From assembly GCA_043798435.1 (NCBI GenBank), contig JAZDOR010000039.1, positions 1 through 9,527 of the forward strand: a stretch of 9,527 bases of DNA. The letters run 5' to 3'. Within the stretch, counting starts at the first letter, position 1; each line of letters opens with the position of its first letter. The DNA is from JAGUXG01 sp043798435. GTDB taxonomy: Bacteria; UBA9089; UBA9088; JAGUXG01. Below the pieces are notes generated by a model. It was not told the origin of the DNA, searched no databases, and worked only from the letters and a program-made list of their open reading frames with translations. The translations under genes were made by a program, and so were the position numbers. Positions 1 to 5,211 of the stretch are shown piece by piece.

Positions 1-20
1 ACGCGTTGTGCTAGTTAAAA
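1..20 (+). repeat. Left terminal inverted repeat of the IS
   Basis: Its core at 6-16 (TTGTGCTAGTT) is the exact reverse complement of 980-990. The outer five bases match three of five. The repeat continues into an A-rich stretch at both ends. Confidence 0.8.
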
Positions 21-66
21 TAAAATTTTATTAAAGCTTTTTGGTTTTTATGCCGATTATCTAAAT

Positions 67-72
67 AGGAGG
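67..72 (+). promoter_or_regulatory. Shine-Dalgarno site of the transposase
   Basis: AGGAGG lies 8 bases before the ATG at 81 and fixes that start. Confidence 0.7.
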
Positions 73-80
73 GGATAATC

Positions 81-980
81 ATGAATGACATAGAAACCAT
101 GTTTACTGCAGTTTATACATTGGTAGATGACCAATGCAAGGGAATAGTAAATAGCTATTCTCAACTTAGGGCATCAGGTCCAGAGCCTGAATTCAGTGAT
201 AGTGAGGTAATCACTTTGGCATTGATGGCAGAGCTTACAAAAAACGATAGTGAGAATGCCTGGATACCTTATGTCACCAAGAATCATAGGCATCTGTTTC
301 CAAAGATCATTGAAAGATCGAGGTATAATCGTAGGGTAAAAGATCTAACCCAGATTATTGACAAGATACGGTGCAATCTTCGAGATGAACTGGCAGGTGT
401 AATGCCTTTTATCCAAATAGTTGATAGTGTGCCTTTGCCTGTCTGCCATTATGCCCGAGCAGGAAGATGTCGCTCTTTTTCTGGAGAAGCTGCTTTTGGT
501 GTATGTGAGAGCAAGAAGGAGAAAGTATATGGGTTTAAGATACATCTTACAACATCAGCTGGAGGGGTTCCTTTATCGTTTTCAATAGCCCCTGCTAACC
601 ATCACGATGTGAAGTTAGTCTGGGACTTAGTGGATCACTGTTGGAATATCAACTTAATAGGTGATAAAGGCTATATTGACAAAGACCAGGAAGAGGAGCT
701 CAAGAGAACAAGAAACATAACCCTTTTGACTCACAAGCGTAAGAATCAAAAAGAAAAGAACTCAAGATGGTTAAATTCTTTCATCTCAAGGTCTCGCAAG
801 ATAATAGAGACTGTGTTCAGTCAACTAACAGACCAGTTCAATATTTCAAAGAACAGAGCTAAAATGTTCTCTGGTTTAATATCACGAGTAGTCAGAAAAA
901 TAACTGCATATACAATTGGTATCTATATTAATAAACTCTTTAATCGGCCGTTACTTGAAATTAAGAGCCTTGTGTTTTAA
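81..980 (+). CDS. IS982-family DDE transposase
   Basis: This 299-residue protein is a full-length DDE transposase that cuts and rejoins the IS ends. The catalytic triad is visible: Asp115 in IVDSVPLPVC, Asp195 in LIGDKGYID and Glu243 in RKIIETVFSQL. The central stretch YGFKIHLTTSAGGVPLSF (about 150-167) is the usual transposase core strand before the second Asp, and PANHHD follows. The basic C-terminus (NRAKMFSGLISRVVRKITAY) is typical of IS982. The ATG at 81 has a strong Shine-Dalgarno AGGAGG at 67-72, 8 bases upstream. No frameshift or internal stop is seen, so the copy could be active. Family assignment rests on the triad spacing, the PVC motif after the first Asp and the length. Confidence 0.92.
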   Translation: MNDIETMFTAVYTLVDDQCKGIVNSYSQLRASGPEPEFSDSEVITLALMAELTKNDSENAWIPYVTKNHRHLFPKIIERSRYNRRVKDLTQIIDKIRCNLRDELAGVMPFIQIVDSVPLPVCHYARAGRCRSFSGEAAFGVCESKKEKVYGFKIHLTTSAGGVPLSFSIAPANHHDVKLVWDLVDHCWNINLIGDKGYIDKDQEEELKRTRNITLLTHKRKNQKEKNSRWLNSFISRSRKIIETVFSQLTDQFNISKNRAKMFSGLISRVVRKITAYTIGIYINKLFNRPLLEIKSLVF

Positions 981-995
981 ACTAGCACAAGGGGT
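975..995 (-). repeat. Right terminal inverted repeat of the IS
   Basis: Read on the minus strand from 995 this gives ACCCC followed by TTGTGCTAGTTTAAAA, pairing with 1-20. It contains the transposase stop codon (978-980) and also supplies the last few codons and the stop of the gene interrupted on the minus strand. Confidence 0.8.
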
Positions 996-1228
996 AATAT
1001 ATAAATATCATTCTCTCTGACAAAAAAATCTTGAGGTCCTTCACGATAAATATCTTTACTGCCATCATGTCTCTCTTCAATCAATCCAATCTCTCCACGC
1101 TTATTTCCCCATTTTGCATGGACTACAACCTTTTCCACATAGTTTTCAGAGAGGTTCAGTTCAGAGTAGCCAACAATATTACCAACAATAAAGATTCCCC
1201 CAAAAAAAGTAATCATCCAGCTTTTCAT
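977..1228 (-). pseudogene. Signal/anchor protein with beta-propeller-like start, truncated by the IS
   Basis: The reading frame starts at ATG 1228 and opens with a hydrophobic segment (MKSWMITFFGGIFIVGNIVG), a signal peptide or membrane anchor. The stretch HAKWGNKRGEIG...REGPQDFFVRENDIYIL follows. The pattern WG..(P)GE(I/F)G, then EGP..F.V...IYIL(D), resembles the first blade of exported six-bladed or NHL-type propellers. The frame then runs into the IS: the final residues PLVLV and the stop are IS end sequence, and host sequence stops in the IYIL codons at 996-1000. Most of the propeller is therefore missing. AAGGTG about 9 bases before 1228 supports this start. The frame stays open further upstream to a GTG at 1375, which would add a second hydrophobic segment; I judge that less likely. 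The propeller assignment is inference from a short motif. Confidence 0.6.
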
Positions 1229-1298
1229 TTTTTGCTTCACCTTAAATTTAGCAATTAGCCCAAAGGCTCTTTTATTTTTCAGTAAATACTGATACATA

Positions 1299-1327
1299 AA
1301 TGTATGGAGAAAAAAGAAGAAGGTCAA
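1299..1327 (-). promoter_or_regulatory. Possible promoter of the truncated gene
   Basis: On the minus strand TTGACC (1322-1327) and TACATT (1299-1304) are separated by exactly 17 bases. This would give a leader of about 65 bases to the ATG at 1228. Both hexamers are imperfect, and the region is T-rich, so a chance match is possible. Confidence 0.3.
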
Positions 1328-1415
1328 GAAAAAAATAGACTGCGATTTAGAAACAGGCATGGCATCTACTACCACAACTTTTTTCCTTCAGTAACCGTTC
1401 AGGCTATGCATCAGA

Positions 1416-1586
1416 AGTGTAAGGGGATAAGGAGATAATGGGGAAACGAGAGAGAATACAGAATCCAGAATCCAGAATACAGAATTAAGAATATTCTGAC
1501 TCCTGAATTCTGACTCCTGTATTCTGATTCCTGACTCCTGAATTCTGGCTTCTATTAACCTTCCCCATATCTCCTTTTCTTACACT
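1416..1586. repeat. Large nested hairpin with heptamer core
   Basis: The outer arms are 1416-1445 and 1561-1586: both strands read AGTGTAA, then AGGAGAT, then ATGGGGAA, with a few small gaps. Inside them, 1453-1555 is a heptamer array. The left units are AGAATAC, AGAATCC, AGAATCC, AGAATAC and AGAATTA; the right units include ATTCTGA, CTCCTGA, ATTCTGA, CTCCTGT, ATTCTGA, TTCCTGA, CTCCTGA and ATTCTGG. The centre is the palindrome AGAATATTCT (1488-1497). The right arm keeps perfect 7-bp phase. It is the same family as the array at 3727-3887. No coding potential is seen here. Confidence 0.85.
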
Positions 1587-1663
1587 ACCGCAGCGATTAC
1601 CTCCTTCATCAAGATTGCATCAAAAAACATCTTGACAGGTATAGAAAAGAAAGGCTATATTTG

Positions 1664-1670
1664 CCTTAGT
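1664..1670. repeat. Target-site duplication of the MITE-like element, left copy
   Basis: CCTTAGT is identical to 1827-1833 on the other side of the element. Confidence 0.7.
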
Positions 1671-1826
1671 CGCTGTCCAAAAATAACTACTACATTTTAC
1701 TTGATCCTTTCGTCAATTGCTGTGTCTTTCACTCAGTCACATAGCTCAAGACTATGCTCCTTCGTTCTCTCCTTGCACTTGACGAAAATTTCGGCGTAAA
1801 ATTGTAGCACTTATTTTTTAACAGCC
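1671..1826. mobile_element. 156-bp MITE-like element with about 50-bp terminal inverted repeats
   Basis: The left end begins CGCTGTCCAAAAATAA; the right end read inward begins GGCTGTTAAAAAATAA. The similarity continues inward: CTACATTTTAC (1690-1700) pairs with GTAAAATTGTAG (1796-1807), and TTTCGTCAATTGC (1708-1720) pairs with GCACTTGACGAAA (1775-1787) at 12 of 13 positions. The centre carries a small hairpin, CATAG...CTATG (1739-1755). A perfect 7-bp direct repeat, CCTTAGT, flanks the element at 1664-1670 and 1827-1833, as expected for a target-site duplication. There is no open frame of useful length, so it would need a transposase supplied elsewhere. The GGCTGT-type ends suggest a DDE transposon family, but I cannot name it. 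Confidence 0.75.
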
Positions 1827-2954
1827 CCTTAGTATGCTTTCGGTGAGATCTGTCTTCTCTGGAACCTCAATCTTATGGTCTATGATTACATTCTCCTGTA
1901 AAATTGAACTTTCGTTGATAACAGCAAATCCCCCTACAGTATTCTTTCCTTTCAAAATAACATTATTCTTTAGAATAGCCCCAGAGCCTATAATTCCTTC
2001 CTTGATCTCTACATTCTTTCCAATAGAGACGCCATAAAGCAGGACACTCCTTTCAATCTTTGCCCCCTCTTCTATCTTACAATTGTCGTTAATAGATATG
2101 GGCCCCTTTAACCTTGTATGCTTTTGGATTTGGACATTATTGCCAACAACAACAGGAGGGATAAGCTCTGCATCCTCAGAAATATATGTGTTCTTTCCAA
2201 CAAATATTCCAGATCTTGTCTCATTTCCTGGTATAGGAAGGTTTACCCTTCTCATAAGAATATCTATCTGAGCCTGAATATAAACATTAAGGGCACCGAT
2301 ATCATTCCAGTAACCTTCAGAATAGTAGCCATAAAAAGGGAGGCGTTTTTCTAAGAGCAGAGGAAAAAGCTGGTGTCCAAAGTCATACTCACCATTATCT
2401 GGAATAAGGTCAAAAAGTTTTCTTTCAAAGGCATATATCCCTGTGTTGACAAGATTACTCTTTGCCTCTTGCTTTTTCGGTTTCTCTTGAAATTGTTTGA
2501 TGCTGCCTGTTTCATCAATAACTACTACCCCATATTGAGATGGGTCAGAGACAGGAGAGAGGGCTATTGTGGCAAGAGCGTTGTTATTCTGATGGGATTC
2601 AATCAACTCAGAGAGGTTGACACTGCTAATCCCATCTCCACTTACTACGATGGTTGTCTCATTATCAAAAAACCAGGATGCCTTTTTTACCCCACCTGCT
2701 GTTCCAAGAAGGCTCTCTTCTTCAGAATAAGCAATCTTCACCCCAAACCTTCTTCCATCTCCAAAATAATCCTTAACATAATCCTTCATCCAATACAGAT
2801 TAATGATAATATTACGAATTTCGGAAGCTACAAGGCTTTGAATCACCCTCTCCATTACAGGGAGATTGGCTACGGGTATCATACACTTAGGAATATCCTT
2901 GGTTATAGGATATAGCCTTGTTCCCAAACCTGCGGCCATAATCATTGCTCTCAT
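1818..2954 (-). CDS. Sugar-1-phosphate nucleotidyltransferase (NDP-sugar synthase)
   Basis: This 378-residue protein would activate a sugar phosphate with a nucleoside triphosphate for polysaccharide or glycoconjugate synthesis in the cytoplasm. The N-terminal Rossmann-like domain carries the pyrophosphorylase signature AAGLGTRLYPITKDIPKCMIPV (7-28). Also visible are LLGTAGGVKKA (82-92), the metal-binding Asp107 in VVSGDG, EKP (157-159), NTGIYAF (170-176) and WNDIG (216-220). Residues 250-365 are a hexapeptide-type left-handed beta-helix. The family includes mannose-1-phosphate guanylyl-, glucose-1-phosphate thymidylyl- and GlmU-like enzymes; the sugar and nucleotide cannot be read from sequence alone. 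The last two residues (Gly-Cys) and the stop codon come from the MITE-like element. The ATG at 2954 lacks a Shine-Dalgarno site but lies 11 bases below a good -10 box. Confidence 0.9.
   Translation of the reverse strand: MRAMIMAAGLGTRLYPITKDIPKCMIPVANLPVMERVIQSLVASEIRNIIINLYWMKDYVKDYFGDGRRFGVKIAYSEEESLLGTAGGVKKASWFFDNETTIVVSGDGISSVNLSELIESHQNNNALATIALSPVSDPSQYGVVVIDETGSIKQFQEKPKKQEAKSNLVNTGIYAFERKLFDLIPDNGEYDFGHQLFPLLLEKRLPFYGYYSEGYWNDIGALNVYIQAQIDILMRRVNLPIPGNETRSGIFVGKNTYISEDAELIPPVVVGNNVQIQKHTRLKGPISINDNCKIEEGAKIERSVLLYGVSIGKNVEIKEGIIGSGAILKNNVILKGKNTVGGFAVINESSILQENVIIDHKIEVPEKTDLTESILRGC
1827..1833. repeat. Target-site duplication of the MITE-like element, right copy
   Basis: CCTTAGT is identical to 1664-1670. 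It lies inside the 3' end of the nucleotidyltransferase gene, over the Arg and Leu codons and the first base of the Ile codon of ...SILR. Confidence 0.7.
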
Positions 2955-2965
2955 AATAGTGTAGT

Positions 2966-2994
2966 ATCTTACAGCTAATGCTTGCTTTTGTCAA
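2966..2994 (-). promoter_or_regulatory. Promoter of the nucleotidyltransferase gene
   Basis: On the minus strand there is a perfect -35 box TTGACA (2989-2994), a 17-base spacer and the -10 box TAAGAT (2966-2971). Only 11 bases separate the -10 box from the ATG at 2954, so the transcript would have a leader of about 4-5 bases and no ribosome binding site. Confidence 0.65.
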
Positions 2995-3014
2995 TAATTA
3001 TTTGTTAGAATATA

Positions 3015-3041
3015 AGACATTCTATAAAAATGAGAATGTCT
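3015..3041. repeat. Perfect 9-bp hairpin in the divergent intergenic region
   Basis: AGACATTCT (3015-3023) and AGAATGTCT (3033-3041) are perfect reverse complements around a 9-base loop. The hairpin lies between two divergent genes, so it is not an obvious terminator. It may be a protein-binding dyad or part of the adjoining repeat. Confidence 0.5.
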
Positions 3042-3131
3042 GATTACTCAGATTAAGAGACAGATTGCTCTGGATTATGGAACATAAAGATTGATAAATC
3101 TGTGTAATCATTTCTAAAATCTGTGTAATCA
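3041..3131. repeat. Heptamer-phased inverted repeat upstream of coaE
   Basis: TGATTACTCAGATT (3041-3054) is the reverse complement, at 13 of 14 positions, of AATCTGTGTAATCA at 3097-3110. An identical copy of the latter lies 21 bases on at 3118-3131. All offsets are multiples of seven: 56 between the arms, 21 between the copies, and 91 for the whole block. The middle is degenerate. It ends directly against the palindrome at 3132. Confidence 0.65.
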
Positions 3132-3151
3132 GGTATAATGAACATTATACC
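3132..3151. promoter_or_regulatory. 20-bp palindrome over the coaE -10 box (operator-like)
   Basis: GGTATAATG, two bases (AA), then CATTATACC is a perfect dyad with 9-bp half-sites. It contains a consensus TATAAT (3134-3139) 15 bases before the coaE ATG, so the dyad covers the -10 box and the likely start point of transcription. No good -35 box is seen at the right distance (TTTCTA at 3111-3116). The placement suits a repressor or activator site. The symmetry could also simply create back-to-back -10 boxes. Confidence 0.5.
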
Positions 3152-3154
3152 AAA

Positions 3155-3730
3155 ATGACAATCGGAATAACTGGTTCGTTCGGTTCTGGAAAGACAACAG
3201 TGGCAAAGATACTTGAAAGATTAGGGGCAAGTGTGATTGATGCAGACTCTGTAGGCCATAAGGTGATAGAGGAAAGTGATATAAAACTTGCTTTGACAAA
3301 AGAATTTGGCGAGGAAATAATAGAAGGCGGAAGAATCAACAGAAAGACTTTGGCGAGTATTGTCTTTTCTGATAAAGCAAAGGTCTTGCGGCTCAACCAG
3401 ATTACCCATCCCAAAATTTTGGCCCAGATAGAGGCAGAGATAAAGGGCTTACAGAAGGAGCTGATAGTTGTTGTCGCCCCTTTCTTGATAGAGACAGGAA
3501 TAAAGGTTGATAAAACTATCCTTGTCAGTGCAGAAAGAGAGAAGATTATTGAGCGACTTAAAATGGCAGGCTGGGATGAAAAGGATGTTCAGCAAAGGAT
3601 GGGGTTTCATCCAGAAGATAAAGAGAGGGCTGGAAGGGTTCAGTTTATCATTGATAATAATGGCAGATTGACTGAGACAGAGGCTCAGGTAACAAGGATA
3701 TATGCGTGTTTAGCTGTATCCAGAAATTAG
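3155..3730 (+). CDS. coaE: Dephospho-CoA kinase
   Basis: The enzyme transfers phosphate from ATP to the 3'-hydroxyl of dephospho-CoA, the last step of coenzyme A synthesis. The protein has 191 residues, near the usual 195-205. The P-loop is GSFGSGKT (7-14); DAD (29-31), THP (84-86) and VVAPFLIE (106-113, in place of the usual PLLFE) follow, then IIDNNG (165-170) near the end. The LID region (RLKMAGWDEKDVQQRMGFH, 134-152) lacks the Arg after the helix and the Gln normally found in R(I/M)xxQ. I see no Shine-Dalgarno; the P-loop position leaves no other start. The stop codon (3728-3730) lies inside the first unit of a heptamer array, so the C-terminal residues may have been reshaped by the repeat. 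It is first of a likely unit with archease, mdh and prmC; coaX lies downstream. Confidence 0.92.
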   Translation: MTIGITGSFGSGKTTVAKILERLGASVIDADSVGHKVIEESDIKLALTKEFGEEIIEGGRINRKTLASIVFSDKAKVLRLNQITHPKILAQIEAEIKGLQKELIVVVAPFLIETGIKVDKTILVSAEREKIIERLKMAGWDEKDVQQRMGFHPEDKERAGRVQFIIDNNGRLTETEAQVTRIYACLAVSRN

Positions 3731-3887
3731 AATTCAGAATTCAGGAGTCAGGAATTAGAATTCAGGAGTCAGGAATTAGAATTCAGGAGTCAGAATTCAG
3801 GAGTCAGGAATTAGAATTCAGGAGTCAGAATTCAGGAGTCAGAATATTCTGTATTCTGTATTCTGTATTCTGTCTTCTGTATTCTGT
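3727..3887. repeat. Array of 23 perfect-phase heptamers forming a hairpin between coaE and archease
   Basis: The array is 161 bp, exactly 23 units of 7 with no slip. The left arm has 17 units drawn from TTAGAAT, TCAGAAT, TCAGGAG and TCAGGAA. The right arm has six: ATTCTGT four times, CTTCTGT, ATTCTGT. The arms meet at the palindrome AGAATATTCT (3841-3850). The right arm can pair with the last left units, giving a long imperfect hairpin in the transcript. It fills essentially the whole intergenic space: the coaE stop is in the first unit and the archease start follows 5 bases after the last. Confidence 0.95.
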
Positions 3888-3892
3888 TTTAG

Positions 3893-4300
3893 ATGAGATT
3901 CAAGGTATTTGACCACACAGCAGATATTGGGGTTTGTGGCTTTGGAAAGACAGAGGAGGAGGCATTTTCCAACACTGCCTTTGGTATGTTCTCTATTTTG
4001 GCAGACCCCAAGGATGTGATGCCAGATGAAGAGATAGAGATTAAAGCATCTGGGGTAGACAGAGAGGAGCTTTTGGTAAATATGCTCTCTGAACTCCTTT
4101 ACTGGCATACAACAAAGGGGTATATCTTCTCTGAATTCTCTGTGGAGTTTTCTGGAAGTAGCGTCAAGGTATTGTGCCTTGGAGAGAAGATAAAAGAACA
4201 TCACGAGCTTAAGGCTGAGATAAAGACCGTCACCTACCATTTTATCAAGATAGAAAGAAAAGAAGATGGGTGGGAGACAAGGGTGATATTTGATGTGTAG
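3893..4300 (+). CDS. Archease (RtcB RNA ligase cofactor protein)
   Basis: Archease stimulates guanylylation and turnover of the RtcB tRNA/RNA ligase. The 135-residue protein is of normal length. It has the N-terminal family signature FKVFDHTADIG (3-13) with Asp11, KTEEEAFSNTAFGMFSIL (19-36), the helix LLVNMLSELLY (60-70), and the C-terminal block AEIKTVTYHFIKI (108-120) ending in VIFDV. Asp11 and Asp134 match the metal-site aspartates described for archaeal archease. The ATG at 3893 has no Shine-Dalgarno because the heptamer array runs to within 5 bases of it (TTTAG-ATG). Translation may depend on an unstructured start next to the hairpin or on some coupling. rtcB is not in the window. Confidence 0.9.
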   Translation: MRFKVFDHTADIGVCGFGKTEEEAFSNTAFGMFSILADPKDVMPDEEIEIKASGVDREELLVNMLSELLYWHTTKGYIFSEFSVEFSGSSVKVLCLGEKIKEHHELKAEIKTVTYHFIKIERKEDGWETRVIFDV

Positions 4301-4305
4301 AGTAA

Positions 4306-4354
4306 GCATTCAGCCGTCAGCATAATAGCTGAAAACTGAAAGCTGAAAGCTATT
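4306..4354. repeat. Seven-unit heptamer hairpin between archease and mdh
   Basis: The units are GCATTCA, GCCGTCA, GCATAAT, AGCTGAA, AACTGAA, AGCTGAA and AGCTATT: 49 bp in perfect 7-bp phase. The left units TTCAGC/GTCAGC pair with the right units GCTGAA. The sequence family differs from the coaE-archease array. The array ends 2 bases before the mdh Shine-Dalgarno. Confidence 0.85.
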
Positions 4355-4356
4355 AC

Positions 4357-4363
4357 AAGGAGG
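4357..4363 (+). promoter_or_regulatory. Shine-Dalgarno site of mdh
   Basis: AAGGAGG lies 5 bases before the ATG at 4369, directly after the heptamer hairpin, and fixes that start. Confidence 0.75.
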
Positions 4364-4368
4364 AAGAA

Positions 4369-5211
4369 ATGAAGATAGGAATAATTGGGGCTGGAAGGGT
4401 TGGGGTGGCTTCTGCCTTTGCTATTGCTACATCTTGCGTAGCAGAAGAGATTCTGCTTTTAGATGTAAATAAGGAGCTGGCAGAGGGAGAGGCAGAGGAC
4501 ATAAGTCAAGGGGTAACCATTACAAAAACCTTGATAAAGACTGGAGATTACTCGCAGCTTGCTGATAAGGAGCTGATTATCATTACAGCAGGCTTACGGA
4601 GAAAGCCGGAGGAGAGCAGGCTTGATCTTATAAAGAAGAACTCACGCCTGATGGAAGAGATTATTGGAAGCATCAAACAATACAACAAAGACTGCCTAAT
4701 ATTTGTTGTGACAAATCCAGTAGATGTGCTTACATATTCTGCTCTCAAGCTATCAGGTTTTAGCCCAAATAAGTGTTTTGGCTTGGGGACATATTTAGAT
4801 ACAATAAGACTCAGGTCTTTTTTGATAAGAGAAGGCTTAAAACCTGAGGCTATGGTAATCGGTGAACACGGAGACTCTATGGTCTTCCTGGGCGATATTC
4901 CCGAGCAGATAGCAGAGAGAACAAGAAAGGCTGGGGCAGAGATGATAAAGAAGAAAGGAGGTGCAGGCTGGGCTGTTGGGCTGGCTGTGGCTGATGTGGT
5001 CAAGGCTATCGCCAATAATGAAAAGGGTATATTCCCCTTAACCTCTCTGATAGAAAATTGGAATGGGCTTTCCGGGATATGTATAAGCGTTCCAGTGGAG
5101 GTTGCAGTCTGCGGGATAATCTCTTATCCTGAGATTAGTCTCACAGAAGAAGAGAAAGAAAGGTTTTTGCACTCTTATAATGTGATTAAAGAAACGACTC
5201 TATGCTTATAA
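4369..5211 (+). CDS. mdh: Malate/lactate dehydrogenase family protein, malate-type active site, short form
   Basis: This NAD-dependent 2-hydroxyacid dehydrogenase probably interconverts malate and oxaloacetate. The nucleotide fold starts with GAGRVG (7-12), and Asp32 at the end of strand 2 favours NAD over NADP. Catalytic residues are present: Arg78 (position 102 of the LDH numbering, Arg in malate and Gln in lactate enzymes), Arg84, Asn116, Asp144, Arg147 and His167 in GEHGDS. Arg78 points to malate, although the C-terminal half (GWAVGLAVADVVKAI) is written like lactate dehydrogenases. At 280 residues it is about 25-30 short. The gap falls just after GEHGDSMV, where the segment leading to the IAERTRKAGAE helix is nearly absent. 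That segment helps form the substrate pocket, so activity should not be assumed. Its 3' end overlaps prmC by 10 bases. Confidence 0.88.
   Translation: MKIGIIGAGRVGVASAFAIATSCVAEEILLLDVNKELAEGEAEDISQGVTITKTLIKTGDYSQLADKELIIITAGLRRKPEESRLDLIKKNSRLMEEIIGSIKQYNKDCLIFVVTNPVDVLTYSALKLSGFSPNKCFGLGTYLDTIRLRSFLIREGLKPEAMVIGEHGDSMVFLGDIPEQIAERTRKAGAEMIKKKGGAGWAVGLAVADVVKAIANNEKGIFPLTSLIENWNGLSGICISVPVEVAVCGIISYPEISLTEEEKERFLHSYNVIKETTLCL

Larger units (their letters stand above)
1..995 (+). mobile_element. IS982-family insertion sequence, apparently complete
   Basis: The element is one transposase gene between imperfect terminal inverted repeats. The left end (1-16) reads ACGCGTTGTGCTAGTT and the right end, read inward from 995, is ACCCCTTGTGCTAGTT, a match at 14 of 16 positions. 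The core TTGTGCTAGTT (6-16 and 980-990) is perfect. About 1 kb in length and ends beginning with AC fit what is known of IS982. The right repeat overlaps the transposase stop codon. The left flank lies outside the window, so a target duplication cannot be checked. The window starts on the first base of the element, which would be expected if the assembly broke at a multicopy IS. The right end has landed inside a minus-strand gene. Confidence 0.85.

Noticed and set aside
1229..1375. N-terminal extension of the truncated minus-strand gene to GTG 1375
   Set aside because: The frame is open, but ATG 1228 has a Shine-Dalgarno and a signal-like N-terminus directly after it; the extension would add a second hydrophobic segment. 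Left as an alternative.
1586..1607. Resemblance of the sequence around TTACCTCCTTC to the 3' end of 16S rRNA (anti-Shine-Dalgarno)
   Set aside because: Only a short match; none of the conserved 16S helices is found next to it.
1603..1678. Minus-strand 24-codon open stretch ending KEVIAAVV
   Set aside because: Too short, no start context, and it lies between the pre-insertion stop of the nucleotidyltransferase and a hairpin.
3727..3887. CRISPR-like repeat array
   Set aside because: The repeat unit is 7 bp, there are no spacers of constant length, and the two halves are reverse complements.
3706..3912. An open plus-strand frame through the heptamer array, reading a repeated IRIQESG-like peptide
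   Set aside because: A 7-bp repeat gives a 21-bp (7-residue) periodic peptide in all frames that lack stops. It overlaps coaE and archease and has no ribosome binding site.
4369..5211. Annotation as lactate dehydrogenase
   Set aside because: The residue equivalent to Gln102 of lactate dehydrogenase is Arg78, which favours malate/oxaloacetate, so the malate-type call is preferred.
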